Of a stretch of DNA of 43,275 nucleotides, positions 32,779-39,438 are shown piece after piece (within the stretch, counting starts at the first letter, position 1; each line of letters starts with the position of its first letter). The notes beneath the pieces were generated by a model. That model was not told where the DNA came from. It worked only from the letters and a program-made list of their open reading frames with translations, and ran no database searches. Both the position numbers and the translations under genes were made by a program. Location: positions 1-43,275 of the IMG/VR virus record IMGVR_UViG_3300030102_006326. One strand, given 5' to 3'. This stretch comes from a virus.

Positions 32779-34317
32779 TCAGAAGTCAAACATATCGAGC
32801 ATAGGCAATGTTGGACGTATTGGTATTTCATCGCCCCTATGTCGAGCAGCGTCGATGTGAAGTTGGTCTATATGTGCCAAGTCATCGGGATTTTTAGGTA
32901 TTTTAGTCAATTTATTGACAAGAGAGCCATGCCCGTTATAGTCAATTATCTTGATGTTTGGGTTCCAACACGCACGACATCCATATGAGTCACAACCCTT
33001 GTCTCCACCCTTCAACTTGGATTTGACATCATAAGAGACAGGACAGGGGTATGGTTTCATCGCAGGCCATCCTGTTTCCAGTGATTCATTGTTGCCCCAC
33101 GCTCCATGGAAGTAGTATGTTGGATCTGACATTCCATTTCTAGCACTATCAAAATGAGAAGCGTCTTTTGTTGATATTGATATGTTGGGATGCATATGTA
33201 TGAGTTTCATCAATTTTGGAGTCATCAACTGAGCAGGATAATCCTCTGATACTCTTATTGATACATTAGATGGTATAGCACGAAGCAATTTATCCTCATC
33301 GACGGTATCGCCGTTTGATGAAAATTGTTTAAGGTATTTTTCAAGCATCGATGGTTCATGAGTCGGTAGCCAAATTTTCTTCAATGGATTCAACCTAGCA
33401 AGATCCATCTTCTGTGCGAGATGATTGACTGACTGCAAATCGCCAGATCCAAAGAGCCTGAACCAGTCTCCGGGGTGAAATCTCTTCAACATGTAGTCCA
33501 TTACCATGAGTTGATCCTTTGGCTTCGCAAGGCCAAGAAAGTTCCTCATGTATTTTATTTGATTATGGGAGTTTGTCATGTTTCCTTGTTGAGCATAGCA
33601 AGTGGTGCATAACGGTAAATCAGCAGGATTGATTTCAATTCCTTTCTCTTCAGCATCCTTAAGCATTTTTTGGCCCTGTTTGGCTAAATTCCTACCTCTA
33701 TGACATGTATGTGTGGGTAAATCATGGGATCCTCCGGGCATTTTCTGCGTCTCCCCGAATCCTGTTTTAGTTCCCGGCGAAACACCCATGATATTTTCCT
33801 TATGGGCATAATTTTGTATGGCCTTCAAATTAGGATTGATGTTCGGAGACAACAACCCCATCCTTTGCATGGAAACCTCAAGAGGATGAGTCGGGCTAAC
33901 AGAAATATCACTAACGAGTCCGAGTTCCCCAGCGGAAGTGTAATTGTCCTTAAGCGACTTCTCCACCTCTCTCCTAGCGTCTTTGAAAGTGTCTGTCTGA
34001 TCCGCTAGTTGGATACCCTTGGTCCCGATCCCACCTGCCTCCTCTGACCATCTATAACTTGTGCCCTGTTTGGTTTTATGCGCCACTTGCGACCCTGTTG
34101 AATGTGCAAACGACCATTCTCCTGCATCTATCGCCTCTTGGATGTCTCTCATCGATTTCTCAAACATCATCATGGACGCATTCCTTTGATGGACTAAGAT
34201 ATCCTCGACCATTGGATGGTGTCTTCTAGTGCCGCACTCATGGCAATGAAGAAAGGCGTCGTGCCCTACGACTGGACCTGAGTTTTGAGGAACAGTCCAA
34301 TGATGATGCCTAATCAT
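32779..34317 (-). CDS. GP88-like cysteine-containing phage protein
   Basis: 512 residues, starting ATG 34317 (MIRHHHWTVPQNSG). The N-terminus has a CHECG motif and histidines. The middle and C-terminal regions show the order seen in GP88-type actinophage proteins: a CTTCYAQQG cysteine motif near 240, then GDWFRLFGSGDLQSVNHL, a WLPTHEPS segment, a strand with VSIRVSEDYP, and a late CDSYGCRACW cysteine cluster. The cysteines suggest a metal or iron-sulfur centre. The biochemical role of GP88 proteins is not established. It is the longest gene in this block and follows the palindrome/promoter region at 34411-34447. Confidence 0.55.
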   Translation of the reverse strand: MIRHHHWTVPQNSGPVVGHDAFLHCHECGTRRHHPMVEDILVHQRNASMMMFEKSMRDIQEAIDAGEWSFAHSTGSQVAHKTKQGTSYRWSEEAGGIGTKGIQLADQTDTFKDARREVEKSLKDNYTSAGELGLVSDISVSPTHPLEVSMQRMGLLSPNINPNLKAIQNYAHKENIMGVSPGTKTGFGETQKMPGGSHDLPTHTCHRGRNLAKQGQKMLKDAEEKGIEINPADLPLCTTCYAQQGNMTNSHNQIKYMRNFLGLAKPKDQLMVMDYMLKRFHPGDWFRLFGSGDLQSVNHLAQKMDLARLNPLKKIWLPTHEPSMLEKYLKQFSSNGDTVDEDKLLRAIPSNVSIRVSEDYPAQLMTPKLMKLIHMHPNISISTKDASHFDSARNGMSDPTYYFHGAWGNNESLETGWPAMKPYPCPVSYDVKSKLKGGDKGCDSYGCRACWNPNIKIIDYNGHGSLVNKLTKIPKNPDDLAHIDQLHIDAARHRGDEIPIRPTLPMLDMFDF

Positions 34318-34410
34318 GTTGAGGCCTCAGGTTGCAGAGAGGGGATGAAGGGGGAAATGATAGGATGAAGCCCAGCCAAGTGTGACGCATGATAGATATG
34401 GCTTCCCCTC

Positions 34411-34432
34411 CCTGCATATTACATTATGCAGG
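34411..34432. promoter_or_regulatory. Perfect 8-base palindrome, operator-like
   Basis: CCTGCATA (34411-34418) and TATGCAGG (34425-34432) form a perfect stem with a 6-base spacer, immediately beside the TATA-like element at 34431-34447 in the leader of the GP88-like gene. It could be an operator for the nearby 45-residue RHH protein, or an RNA hairpin. Confidence 0.55.
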
Positions 34433-34447
34433 ACAATCGTATTTATT
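34431..34447 (-). promoter_or_regulatory. TATA-like promoter element shared with the HMG-CoA lyase gene
   Basis: The minus strand reads AA[TC]AAATA[CG]GATTGTCC here and at 36533-36549, 15 of 17 bases alike and both in front of minus-strand genes. The AAATA part resembles an archaeal TATA box. Its distance to ATG 34317 is about 115 bases, leaving a leader. Confidence 0.5.
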
Positions 34448-34694
34448 CTGTGGGATCTTCATTCACTTTCTTGCGAGCCCTTTCGATGTGTCGCATCTGT
34501 GCTTTCGGATCCTTCTTGTTGCGTTTTGGCATCCGACCATCGTCATGAACCATGTATGGGTCCGATGGCTGTGCCATTCGGTCTGTCCTTGAGTATGGAG
34601 TGGACGGTTTCAGTTTGCGATAGGGGACCACATCATACGCCCCATCTTCCTTGACAACCCGCCAAGCAGCGTCGAAGGCGGATGGTTCAGTCAT
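34443..34694 (-). CDS. Small FDxAW-tagged protein, unknown function
   Basis: 84 residues, starting ATG 34694. The tag FDAAWRVVK starts at residue 7. The rest is basic and polar, with a PYRKLKPSTPYSRTDR segment and a lysine/arginine-rich C-terminal helix; no domain is recognised. It ends the tagged block on the left and is separated from the next tagged gene by 5 bases. Confidence 0.65.
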   Translation of the reverse strand: MTEPSAFDAAWRVVKEDGAYDVVPYRKLKPSTPYSRTDRMAQPSDPYMVHDDGRMPKRNKKDPKAQMRHIERARKKVNEDPTE

Positions 34695-34699
34695 GGTAA

Positions 34700-34960
34700 T
34701 CAGTAGTATCCACCAAGGTCATCGTAGTAGTCAAGGGAGTCGTCATCATCCATGCGTTCCCTTGCCTCTTCGGCCTTTGTATGCAAATCAGAGATCTGGG
34801 CTTCAAAATAATCTGCCATATCTCTGTTATCAAGTTCCATTGCAGAAGATATTGCCATGCTTAGATATTTGAGCATGTTGCCAAAGTGATCGACGGGCTC
34901 AAAGCGACGAGGGTTCTCATTCTTCGTGATGTCCCACGCCTTGGAGAATACATCCGACAT
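34700..34960 (-). CDS. Small acidic FSxAW-tagged protein
   Basis: 86 residues, starting ATG 34960 (MSDVFSKAWDITKNEN). The tag has S in place of D after F but keeps AW and the K four residues later. A helical middle (MAISSAMELDNRDMADYFEA) and a very acidic, tyrosine-rich C-terminus (DDDDSLDYYDDLGGYY) follow. No catalytic motif. Confidence 0.65.
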   Translation of the reverse strand: MSDVFSKAWDITKNENPRRFEPVDHFGNMLKYLSMAISSAMELDNRDMADYFEAQISDLHTKAEEARERMDDDDSLDYYDDLGGYY

Positions 34961-34975
34961 GAAAGTCCTATGAAT

Positions 34976-35248
34976 TCAATCCTTTTTGATATCTTTCCTC
35001 ATGATACTCCAGTTATCATACGTCAGCCCTTGTAGGACTATGCCTGTGAGAACGCCCACTGCAAAGTCAGAGGTATGACCAGATAGTAGTAAGGCCATGA
35101 GAAACGCTGTGCCCCATATCCAATGGTGTATGTGGAACCTGCCGAACTTCAACTGCGGGACGAACCTCTTCTTGGGATGGAAGAACTTGGCTGTGGCGAA
35201 GCCAATGACCAAGGCTATGCTATACACTATCATGGCGACTCGACACAT
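34976..35248 (-). CDS. Small membrane protein with a HIHHW motif
   Basis: About 90 residues from ATG 35248, or 85 from the internal ATG 35233. The hydrophobic N-terminal segment is IVYSIALVIGFATAKFF, followed by a basic loop with FGRFHIHHWIWG, a second segment (GTAFLMALLLSG), then a third weaker one. The histidine-rich loop may bind metal. It overlaps the previous gene by 29 bases, unusual here. No family recognised, and it carries no FDxAW tag. Confidence 0.6.
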   Translation of the reverse strand: MCRVAMIVYSIALVIGFATAKFFHPKKRFVPQLKFGRFHIHHWIWGTAFLMALLLSGHTSDFAVGVLTGIVLQGLTYDNWSIMRKDIKKD

Positions 35249-35420
35249 GCATCTGTATGATGACGCAGATAAACACCACGTTGGCGTAGAGGATAAGCAT
35301 CGTTGACAACTCCACTCCCCTCTGCTCGTTGATCAGCATGGTCATAACCATGGTATGCGCCATCAAGAAGACTATGACGAGGAATGTGGAGACGTTGTAT
35401 CCGATTGAGCCGAACCTCAT
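35220..35420 (-). CDS. Small two-helix membrane protein
   Basis: 66 residues, starting ATG 35420 (MRFGSIGYNVSTFLV). Two hydrophobic segments, STFLVIVFLMAHTMVMTMLI and STMLILYANVVFICVIIQM, are joined by a short polar loop. Holin-like in size, but not assignable. It is coupled to the 40-residue protein upstream by a one-base TGATG overlap. Confidence 0.65.
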   Translation of the reverse strand: MRFGSIGYNVSTFLVIVFLMAHTMVMTMLINEQRGVELSTMLILYANVVFICVIIQMHVSSRHDSV

Positions 35421-35542
35421 CAGTTCAGCCTCAGTAGCGTCATTAGGGCGGACATGAATTTATTTTGAGACGGTGTAGCGACTTGTATGTCTTCCACTAT
35501 GTCATCAGCCCACTCATTGAACCATCGGCAGTTCCTGTCCAC
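35420..35542 (-). CDS. Short unrecognised protein upstream of the membrane pair
   Basis: A 40-residue frame from GTG 35542 (MDRNCRWFNEWADD), ending with TGA 35422-35420 in a TGATG overlap with the next gene. The start lies inside a hairpin, so translation may be weak or regulated. The 40-residue length, the overlap and the reasonable amino-acid composition argue that it is a gene, but it is not proven. Confidence 0.45.
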   Translation of the reverse strand: MDRNCRWFNEWADDIVEDIQVATPSQNKFMSALMTLLRLN

Positions 35543-35560
35543 GGTGTAGAAAATACACCG
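35542..35560. promoter_or_regulatory. Hairpin with a TATA-like box upstream of the membrane pair
   Basis: CGGTGTA (35542-35548) and TACACCG (35554-35560) form a perfect 7-base stem with a 5-base loop. It is preceded on the minus strand by TTAAATTA. It may be an operator or regulate translation of the 40-residue frame starting at 35542. The rest of the 186-base gap 35421-35606 holds only that frame. Confidence 0.5.
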
Positions 35561-35606
35561 ATCCTAATTTAATGTTGGCATGATAGGCGTGTCATGCAAG
35601 TCGATT

Positions 35607-36512
35607 TCAGTCCCATATCGACTTGAGCAGGATCCTCGCCTCGGACCATGATCTGATGGGGAAGAACCTCCTCCTGTCGGATGTCGCATTGCGAACATAC
35701 CTCGATGCGCGTGTGAGTGACCTCAGGTTGATGTTCCCGATGTCATGGCCATTCTTCAGGGCCCATGATATGAGATCCTCCGTCGATAGGTTGCTACCTG
35801 AGCCATCGACATACGGACATCCACCCAACCCCGCTATGCTGCTGTCGAACTCGTTGACGCCCATGGCATACGCCAAGTCGAGGAGGGTGTCGATGTATCC
35901 GGGGGGCTTTCGATAAGTAAAGTGAAGGTGCAGTGCCAAGTTGAAGATGCCTGCCTGCCTTGACAGCCTGATGCCATCTGCGAGGGACAGGTTGTCTGCC
36001 GAGCCATCCGTGTCAGCGAGGACGACGGTGGATGCCACCATGTTGGCCCATGACAGGCACTCCATCCTCGACTCGCCGGGCTCAAGGTCCGTAAAGGCGC
36101 ATGAGACGTATGCCCTGACCTTCTCCCTCGGCGTGTCCTTGAGCATCTCCTCATACATCATCATGCACTCATGCATGTTCTTTCCGAGGTTCTTGTGGTT
36201 GAACTCCTGATTGGGGCTCAGGACGATGTTGATGTATTCCGCACCGATCCTCTTGGCCTCATCCATGCCTCTCTCATTCATGACAAGCAGGGAGAAACGT
36301 GCATTGGGGTGCATCTCCTTGAGGGCGAGATAGACCTCACCGCTGTTTGCCATGGTCGGGAGCCTGTTCGGGTTGACCATGCTGCCGACCTCGATGTCAT
36401 CGATACCAGCCTCATAGAGGAGTTTGACCATCTCCGTCCTGCTCTCGACAGGAAGCACCTTGGGTAGTCCTTGCAAACCATCACGGGGGCCTACTTCATA
36501 CAGTCGAATCAC
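35607..36512 (-). CDS. HMG-CoA lyase homologue (DRE-TIM family), virus-encoded
   Basis: 301 residues, starting GTG 36512. Family hallmarks: EVGPRDGLQ near residues 6-14 (the R-D dyad of the active site), a DSSIAGLGGCPYVDGSGSN loop near 220-240 with the conserved cysteine, and an HLH pair in ALHLHFTY near 194-196 matching the H-x-H metal ligands. HMG-CoA lyase splits HMG-CoA into acetyl-CoA and acetoacetate. In archaea HMG-CoA also feeds mevalonate and lipid synthesis, so this is a candidate auxiliary metabolic gene. The residue after the H-x-H is F where the family usually has D, so substrate preference could differ. No FDxAW tag. Confidence 0.8.
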   Translation of the reverse strand: MIRLYEVGPRDGLQGLPKVLPVESRTEMVKLLYEAGIDDIEVGSMVNPNRLPTMANSGEVYLALKEMHPNARFSLLVMNERGMDEAKRIGAEYINIVLSPNQEFNHKNLGKNMHECMMMYEEMLKDTPREKVRAYVSCAFTDLEPGESRMECLSWANMVASTVVLADTDGSADNLSLADGIRLSRQAGIFNLALHLHFTYRKPPGYIDTLLDLAYAMGVNEFDSSIAGLGGCPYVDGSGSNLSTEDLISWALKNGHDIGNINLRSLTRASRYVRNATSDRRRFFPIRSWSEARILLKSIWD

Positions 36513-36532
36513 GGTGTGTCATACAGATGTAG

Positions 36533-36549
36533 GGACAATCCTATTTGTT
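36533..36549 (-). promoter_or_regulatory. TATA-like promoter element of the HMG-CoA lyase gene
   Basis: The same AA[TC]AAATA[CG]GATTGTCC element as at 34431-34447 lies about 30 bases before GTG 36512, and no ribosome site precedes that start. This is consistent with a leaderless archaeal-type transcript. Confidence 0.5.
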
Positions 36550-36568
36550 GGTTGCCTGTCCGACCCCC

Positions 36569-36685
36569 ATGATCCGAGATGGTTTCATGGTCATCGTGAG
36601 GAGGGCGTTGATGGAAATGGCCATCAGCCTGATGCTTGCATTGGGGCTTCTCAGTTTTGTTCTCGTCTTCGCTCTGTCGAACTAG
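36569..36685 (+). CDS. Possible 38-residue plus-strand membrane peptide
   Basis: The only open frame worth noting in the gap 36513-36650 is on the plus strand: ATG 36569, TAG at 36685, with a hydrophobic segment (MAISLMLALGLLSFVLVFAL). It overlaps the end of the GNAT gene by 35 bases in the opposite strand, so chance is likely. Confidence 0.2.
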   Translation: MIRDGFMVIVRRALMEMAISLMLALGLLSFVLVFALSN

Positions 36686-37226
36686 GGTATCTGAGCAACT
36701 CGCTCCTGTCTATCCTCGTTATATCATCTGGTAGGTCCCTTCCGAGTATGCTCGCCCAGAATGGTAGTGAATCAGTGCGGTTCAATGCGGCGCTCTGCGT
36801 CACCAGCCCCTTGCCGCCCCTCCTCTCCTGTATCTCGTTCATCAAGTCGTATATGGCGCTTGCAACGCCCCTTCTCCTCATATCGTCATTCACCCTGATG
36901 TTCAAGGGGTATGTGGTCCCAACAGGTGGGAGCCCGACACGGCGATAGGCCTCCTGCATGGGAAGGTCCTTTGCTTTGTCATCAACCTCAGTGAACTGTC
37001 CAAGGGCGAAGTTTCTAGGTGGCTTGCCGGGAGCAATGACTGCTATTTCCGTCTCCTCAGGAAAGTCACGATACTCCTTCCTGTTCCTTGCTGTCATACC
37101 ATACCTGCGACCAGTCTTGGGATCTATGAAATCGGCTCTGAAGTCACCACGGTCATCTTCCACGATGCTGTCGTAGTCCAATGGCATCTTGGATACGGCC
37201 CAAGCGGCGTCGAAGATGTCCGACAT
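36651..37226 (-). CDS. FDxAW-tagged GNAT-family N-acetyltransferase
   Basis: 191 residues, starting ATG 37226. The tag is IFDAAWAVSK (residues 4-13). A segment RVNDDMRRRGVASAIYDL (111-128) matches the acetyl-CoA-binding motif A (R/Q-x-x-G-x-A/G). The later LVTQSAALNRTDSLPFWASI fits motif B and the C-terminal strand. GNAT enzymes move an acetyl group from acetyl-CoA to an amine on a protein or small molecule; the target here is unknown. It follows the C-terminally tagged 62-residue gene by 4 bases. The combination of tag and enzyme fits host-directed cargo. Confidence 0.8.
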   Translation of the reverse strand: MSDIFDAAWAVSKMPLDYDSIVEDDRGDFRADFIDPKTGRRYGMTARNRKEYRDFPEETEIAVIAPGKPPRNFALGQFTEVDDKAKDLPMQEAYRRVGLPPVGTTYPLNIRVNDDMRRRGVASAIYDLMNEIQERRGGKGLVTQSAALNRTDSLPFWASILGRDLPDDITRIDRSELLRYPSSTERRREQN

Positions 37227-37230
37227 GGGA

Positions 37231-37419
37231 TCACACCTTCCGTATGAAATTCCATGCTGTGTCGAAGATGAAATCCGCTGACCTGTTGACCATGGTGAAG
37301 TCCTTTGTGCCGAATTCCCTCCGTGACATCTCGCGCTCCTCCTCCTCTTCCTTGGTTCTCTTCTGAGGAGGCTTGTCCTTGAGAGAGGCCATGCTGATCG
37401 TGTCTCCTATGATTCCCAT
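37231..37419 (-). CDS. Small protein carrying the FDxAW tag at its C-terminus
   Basis: 62 residues, starting ATG 37419 (MGIIGDTISMASL). A highly charged middle (QKRTKEEEEEREMSRRE) leads to FIFDTAWNFIRKV as the final residues. It is the only protein with the tag at the C-terminus. It could be a two-part adaptor, or a tagged gene that lost its enzyme domain to recombination. Confidence 0.65.
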   Translation of the reverse strand: MGIIGDTISMASLKDKPPQKRTKEEEEEREMSRREFGTKDFTMVNRSADFIFDTAWNFIRKV

Positions 37420-37434
37420 TGTTTCTAACGATTA

Positions 37435-38190
37435 CTACAACTCATCGTCGTATATGACCTTCCATGAGGGTCCAGCGCCATCATAGTTGAGCCACTTGTC
37501 GGTCAACCTGTATTTTTCCTCCAATATGCTATCGTCACCCACATCCGGCACTAGACGACCCATGCCCGGAACCATCTCTCGGCCATATATGTAGGAGGCA
37601 GGTATCTGCGTCCTTCCACTCCTCATGAATCCACCAATGCTATACGGGCTCGCCTTCCCCCCTGAACTGACGAGTTTGGTGTCCCTATCGAAATCTGAAC
37701 CAAACGGGAAGGGGTGATCGTGTTGAAGGTTGACATACACCTCATCGTCAAATCTGCCTGCGTAGGGGACGTATGGAGCGCCCAACTTGTCCAAGGCCAG
37801 CAACCTGTGCCTCCCTTCATAGGCTCCCAAACCTTTCCCATGCACCCTAAAACTAGGATCCATCCTTTCAGTCCTAAATCGCTCAGGGTTGAATCCCTCC
37901 TCCATTATCGACTCAGCCAGTGAGTCAACATCATGGCCATGGTCGCCCCTGTTCCTCCTCAATGCATCGAGATACTCCTTGGGCTCAAGTCTCTCCGGAT
38001 TCAAGTAGGTGTCGTTATATCCGGGGTGTATGAGGCTCACAGCAAAATCAGTGGGAACGAAGTCGGTGAAGAGTTTAGCGGAGTCTAACTCGCCCATGCC
38101 CGTCGTCTGTGCGAGCAGGGGCGCGTATATCTCGTCCCACATGCCCGTGTCGGCCTTGGCGACCTCCCAAGCGGCGTCGAATGGGGTCAA
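37435..38190 (-). CDS. FDxAW-tagged ParB/sulfiredoxin-like domain protein
   Basis: 251 residues. The TTG 38190 start is fixed by an AGGAGGA site 7 bases upstream. The tag FDAAWEVAK spans residues 4-12. LAESIMEEGFNP (91-102) and GRHRLLALDKLGA (126-138) match the N-terminal ParB/Srx fold, in which the GRHR motif belongs to the nucleotide-binding loop. ParB-like proteins bind CTP or act as nucleases; in phages this fold also occurs in unrelated enzymes. The rest is unrecognised. It fits within the tagged set. Confidence 0.75.
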   Translation of the reverse strand: MTPFDAAWEVAKADTGMWDEIYAPLLAQTTGMGELDSAKLFTDFVPTDFAVSLIHPGYNDTYLNPERLEPKEYLDALRRNRGDHGHDVDSLAESIMEEGFNPERFRTERMDPSFRVHGKGLGAYEGRHRLLALDKLGAPYVPYAGRFDDEVYVNLQHDHPFPFGSDFDRDTKLVSSGGKASPYSIGGFMRSGRTQIPASYIYGREMVPGMGRLVPDVGDDSILEEKYRLTDKWLNYDGAGPSWKVIYDDEL

Positions 38191-38810
38191 TCTAAATTCC
38201 TCCTGAAAAATGGTCTAGGCATCCTAGCGGTTGGCTCCTGAAAAAGAAGATTTCTAGTTGCCCTTTCGTGTTCCTCCAGACCACCGGGATTTTCAAGGAT
38301 GTGCGCGGCGATCTCATGTGCGCCTACATCTTTATTGCCATCATCACGAATCATTGGAAGCGCGGTTGCCTGATGCCCGTATTCATGTGCCAGTGTCCGC
38401 ACGATATCCCGTATCATCCTGTCCTCAAGTTCGGGTTGATATATCTCGGCTGTCGCCAAATCCCATCTAATTCCCTTTGGAAGGTGTGCTGGTAGGTTGG
38501 CAACAACATAGTCATCAGTATATTTACTGCTTGGAACATTGACAGGGCGGACTCTTGAGCCGCCTTTCTGATAATAACCATCAGGGCCAAAATTATTCAT
38601 ATCATTTGGCAGGTTCTTGTCCTCCAATGCCGCATCGAGATACGGTGTCGTGCTTCCTTGCATCTCACGGGGTGCGCCGATTTGGTGTATTGGTTTGACC
38701 TGTTGATCCGTGAAGCCCCGTATTTTGGCATCGGAGTGCCTGCCTGAACGAAGCGTCGGCGCGATTACAAAGTCCTTGGCGATGTCCCAAGCCTTGTCGA
38801 ATGGAGTCAT
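38187..38810 (-). CDS. FDxAW-tagged HExxH metallopeptidase-like protein (1)
   Basis: 207 residues, starting ATG 38810, with GGAGGAC upstream. The tag is FDKAWDIAK (residues 4-12). HEYGH at 142-146 is the zinc-binding and catalytic HExxH motif of zincins, with a candidate third ligand E166 in GAHEIAAHI. Flanking helices fit a minimal gluzincin-type peptidase. Its substrate is unknown. If packaged, it could cleave host or virion proteins after entry. No signal peptide or membrane segment. Confidence 0.75.
   Translation of the reverse strand: MTPFDKAWDIAKDFVIAPTLRSGRHSDAKIRGFTDQQVKPIHQIGAPREMQGSTTPYLDAALEDKNLPNDMNNFGPDGYYQKGGSRVRPVNVPSSKYTDDYVVANLPAHLPKGIRWDLATAEIYQPELEDRMIRDIVRTLAHEYGHQATALPMIRDDGNKDVGAHEIAAHILENPGGLEEHERATRNLLFQEPTARMPRPFFRRNLD
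38198..38204 (-). promoter_or_regulatory. Ribosome binding site fixing a TTG start in the ParB-like gene
   Basis: Minus-strand AGGAGGA lies 7 bases before TTG 38190, overlapping the end of the upstream gene. It supports the TTG start that includes the tag. Confidence 0.75.
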
Positions 38811-39184
38811 TGCATGTCCTCCATGAACGGGAACGGCATTATCGGGAACATGGACTCCTCAGTGGGCTTGGAGAATGGAGCGAGCGCCTCTATAATGTCC
38901 GCAACGGGGCCGTAGTCGTTGATATCGTCGGGGATCTCAGGCTTCACGTCGGGCTGCATCTGATACTCCAACTCCTCGTTCCTGCCCTGCCTCCACTCCA
39001 TCTCATTGGCCCAGCAGTTCCGGCACAGGTCTATGGCCGAGTATCCCTGCGTCCCGTAGTCACCGGGCTCACTCAGGCGCAACTCCGCAACGAGGGCCTC
39101 ATCACCGCAATTGTCACACTGCCCCGTCCGAGGAGCCACCACGTCCATCTTGGCGATGTCCCATGCTCGATCAAAGGGGTTCAT
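38807..39184 (-). CDS. FDxAW-tagged zinc-ribbon protein
   Basis: 125 residues, starting ATG 39184. The tag is FDRAWDIAK. Four cysteines, C23-x2-C26 and C54-x2-C57, form a zinc ribbon. The C-terminus contains acidic and proline-rich segments. No enzymatic motif. It overlaps the neighbours by 4 bases on both sides. Confidence 0.7.
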   Translation of the reverse strand: MNPFDRAWDIAKMDVVAPRTGQCDNCGDEALVAELRLSEPGDYGTQGYSAIDLCRNCWANEMEWRQGRNEELEYQMQPDVKPEIPDDINDYGPVADIIEALAPFSKPTEESMFPIMPFPFMEDMQ

Positions 39185-39438
39185 TCCATTCGCTCCTGTT
39201 CACGTCTCCTCATCGCCTCTTCAAAAGGGTCGGGAGCCGGATTCATAATCCGGTCAAGCAATTCAGTAATTTTCATCATAAACTCATCATGTTCTTCAGG
39301 AGTCTTGCCCTCTTTTGCGGCTTCGTATTTACCTCCGAACAATTCTTCCTCTGTGCCGCCTCCAAGTAGGTTGCTGACCCTATCAGGCCATTCGTCATCA
39401 TTCTTGAGCAGTGCCCACGCTTGGTCAAATGCGGTCAT
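39181..39438 (-). CDS. Small FDxAW-tagged protein, unknown function
   Basis: 85 residues, starting ATG 39438. The tag is FDQAWALLK. A glycine-rich turn (LLGGGTEEELFGG) follows and the C-terminal helix is charged. No recognised motif. It overlaps both neighbours by 4 bases. Confidence 0.65.
   Translation of the reverse strand: MTAFDQAWALLKNDDEWPDRVSNLLGGGTEEELFGGKYEAAKEGKTPEEHDEFMMKITELLDRIMNPAPDPFEEAMRRREQERME

Noticed and set aside
34317-34400. A 26-codon leader frame before the GP88-like gene (starts MRHTWLGF)
   Set aside because: It overlaps the gene start, but there is no ribosome site and the sequence has no clear leader features.
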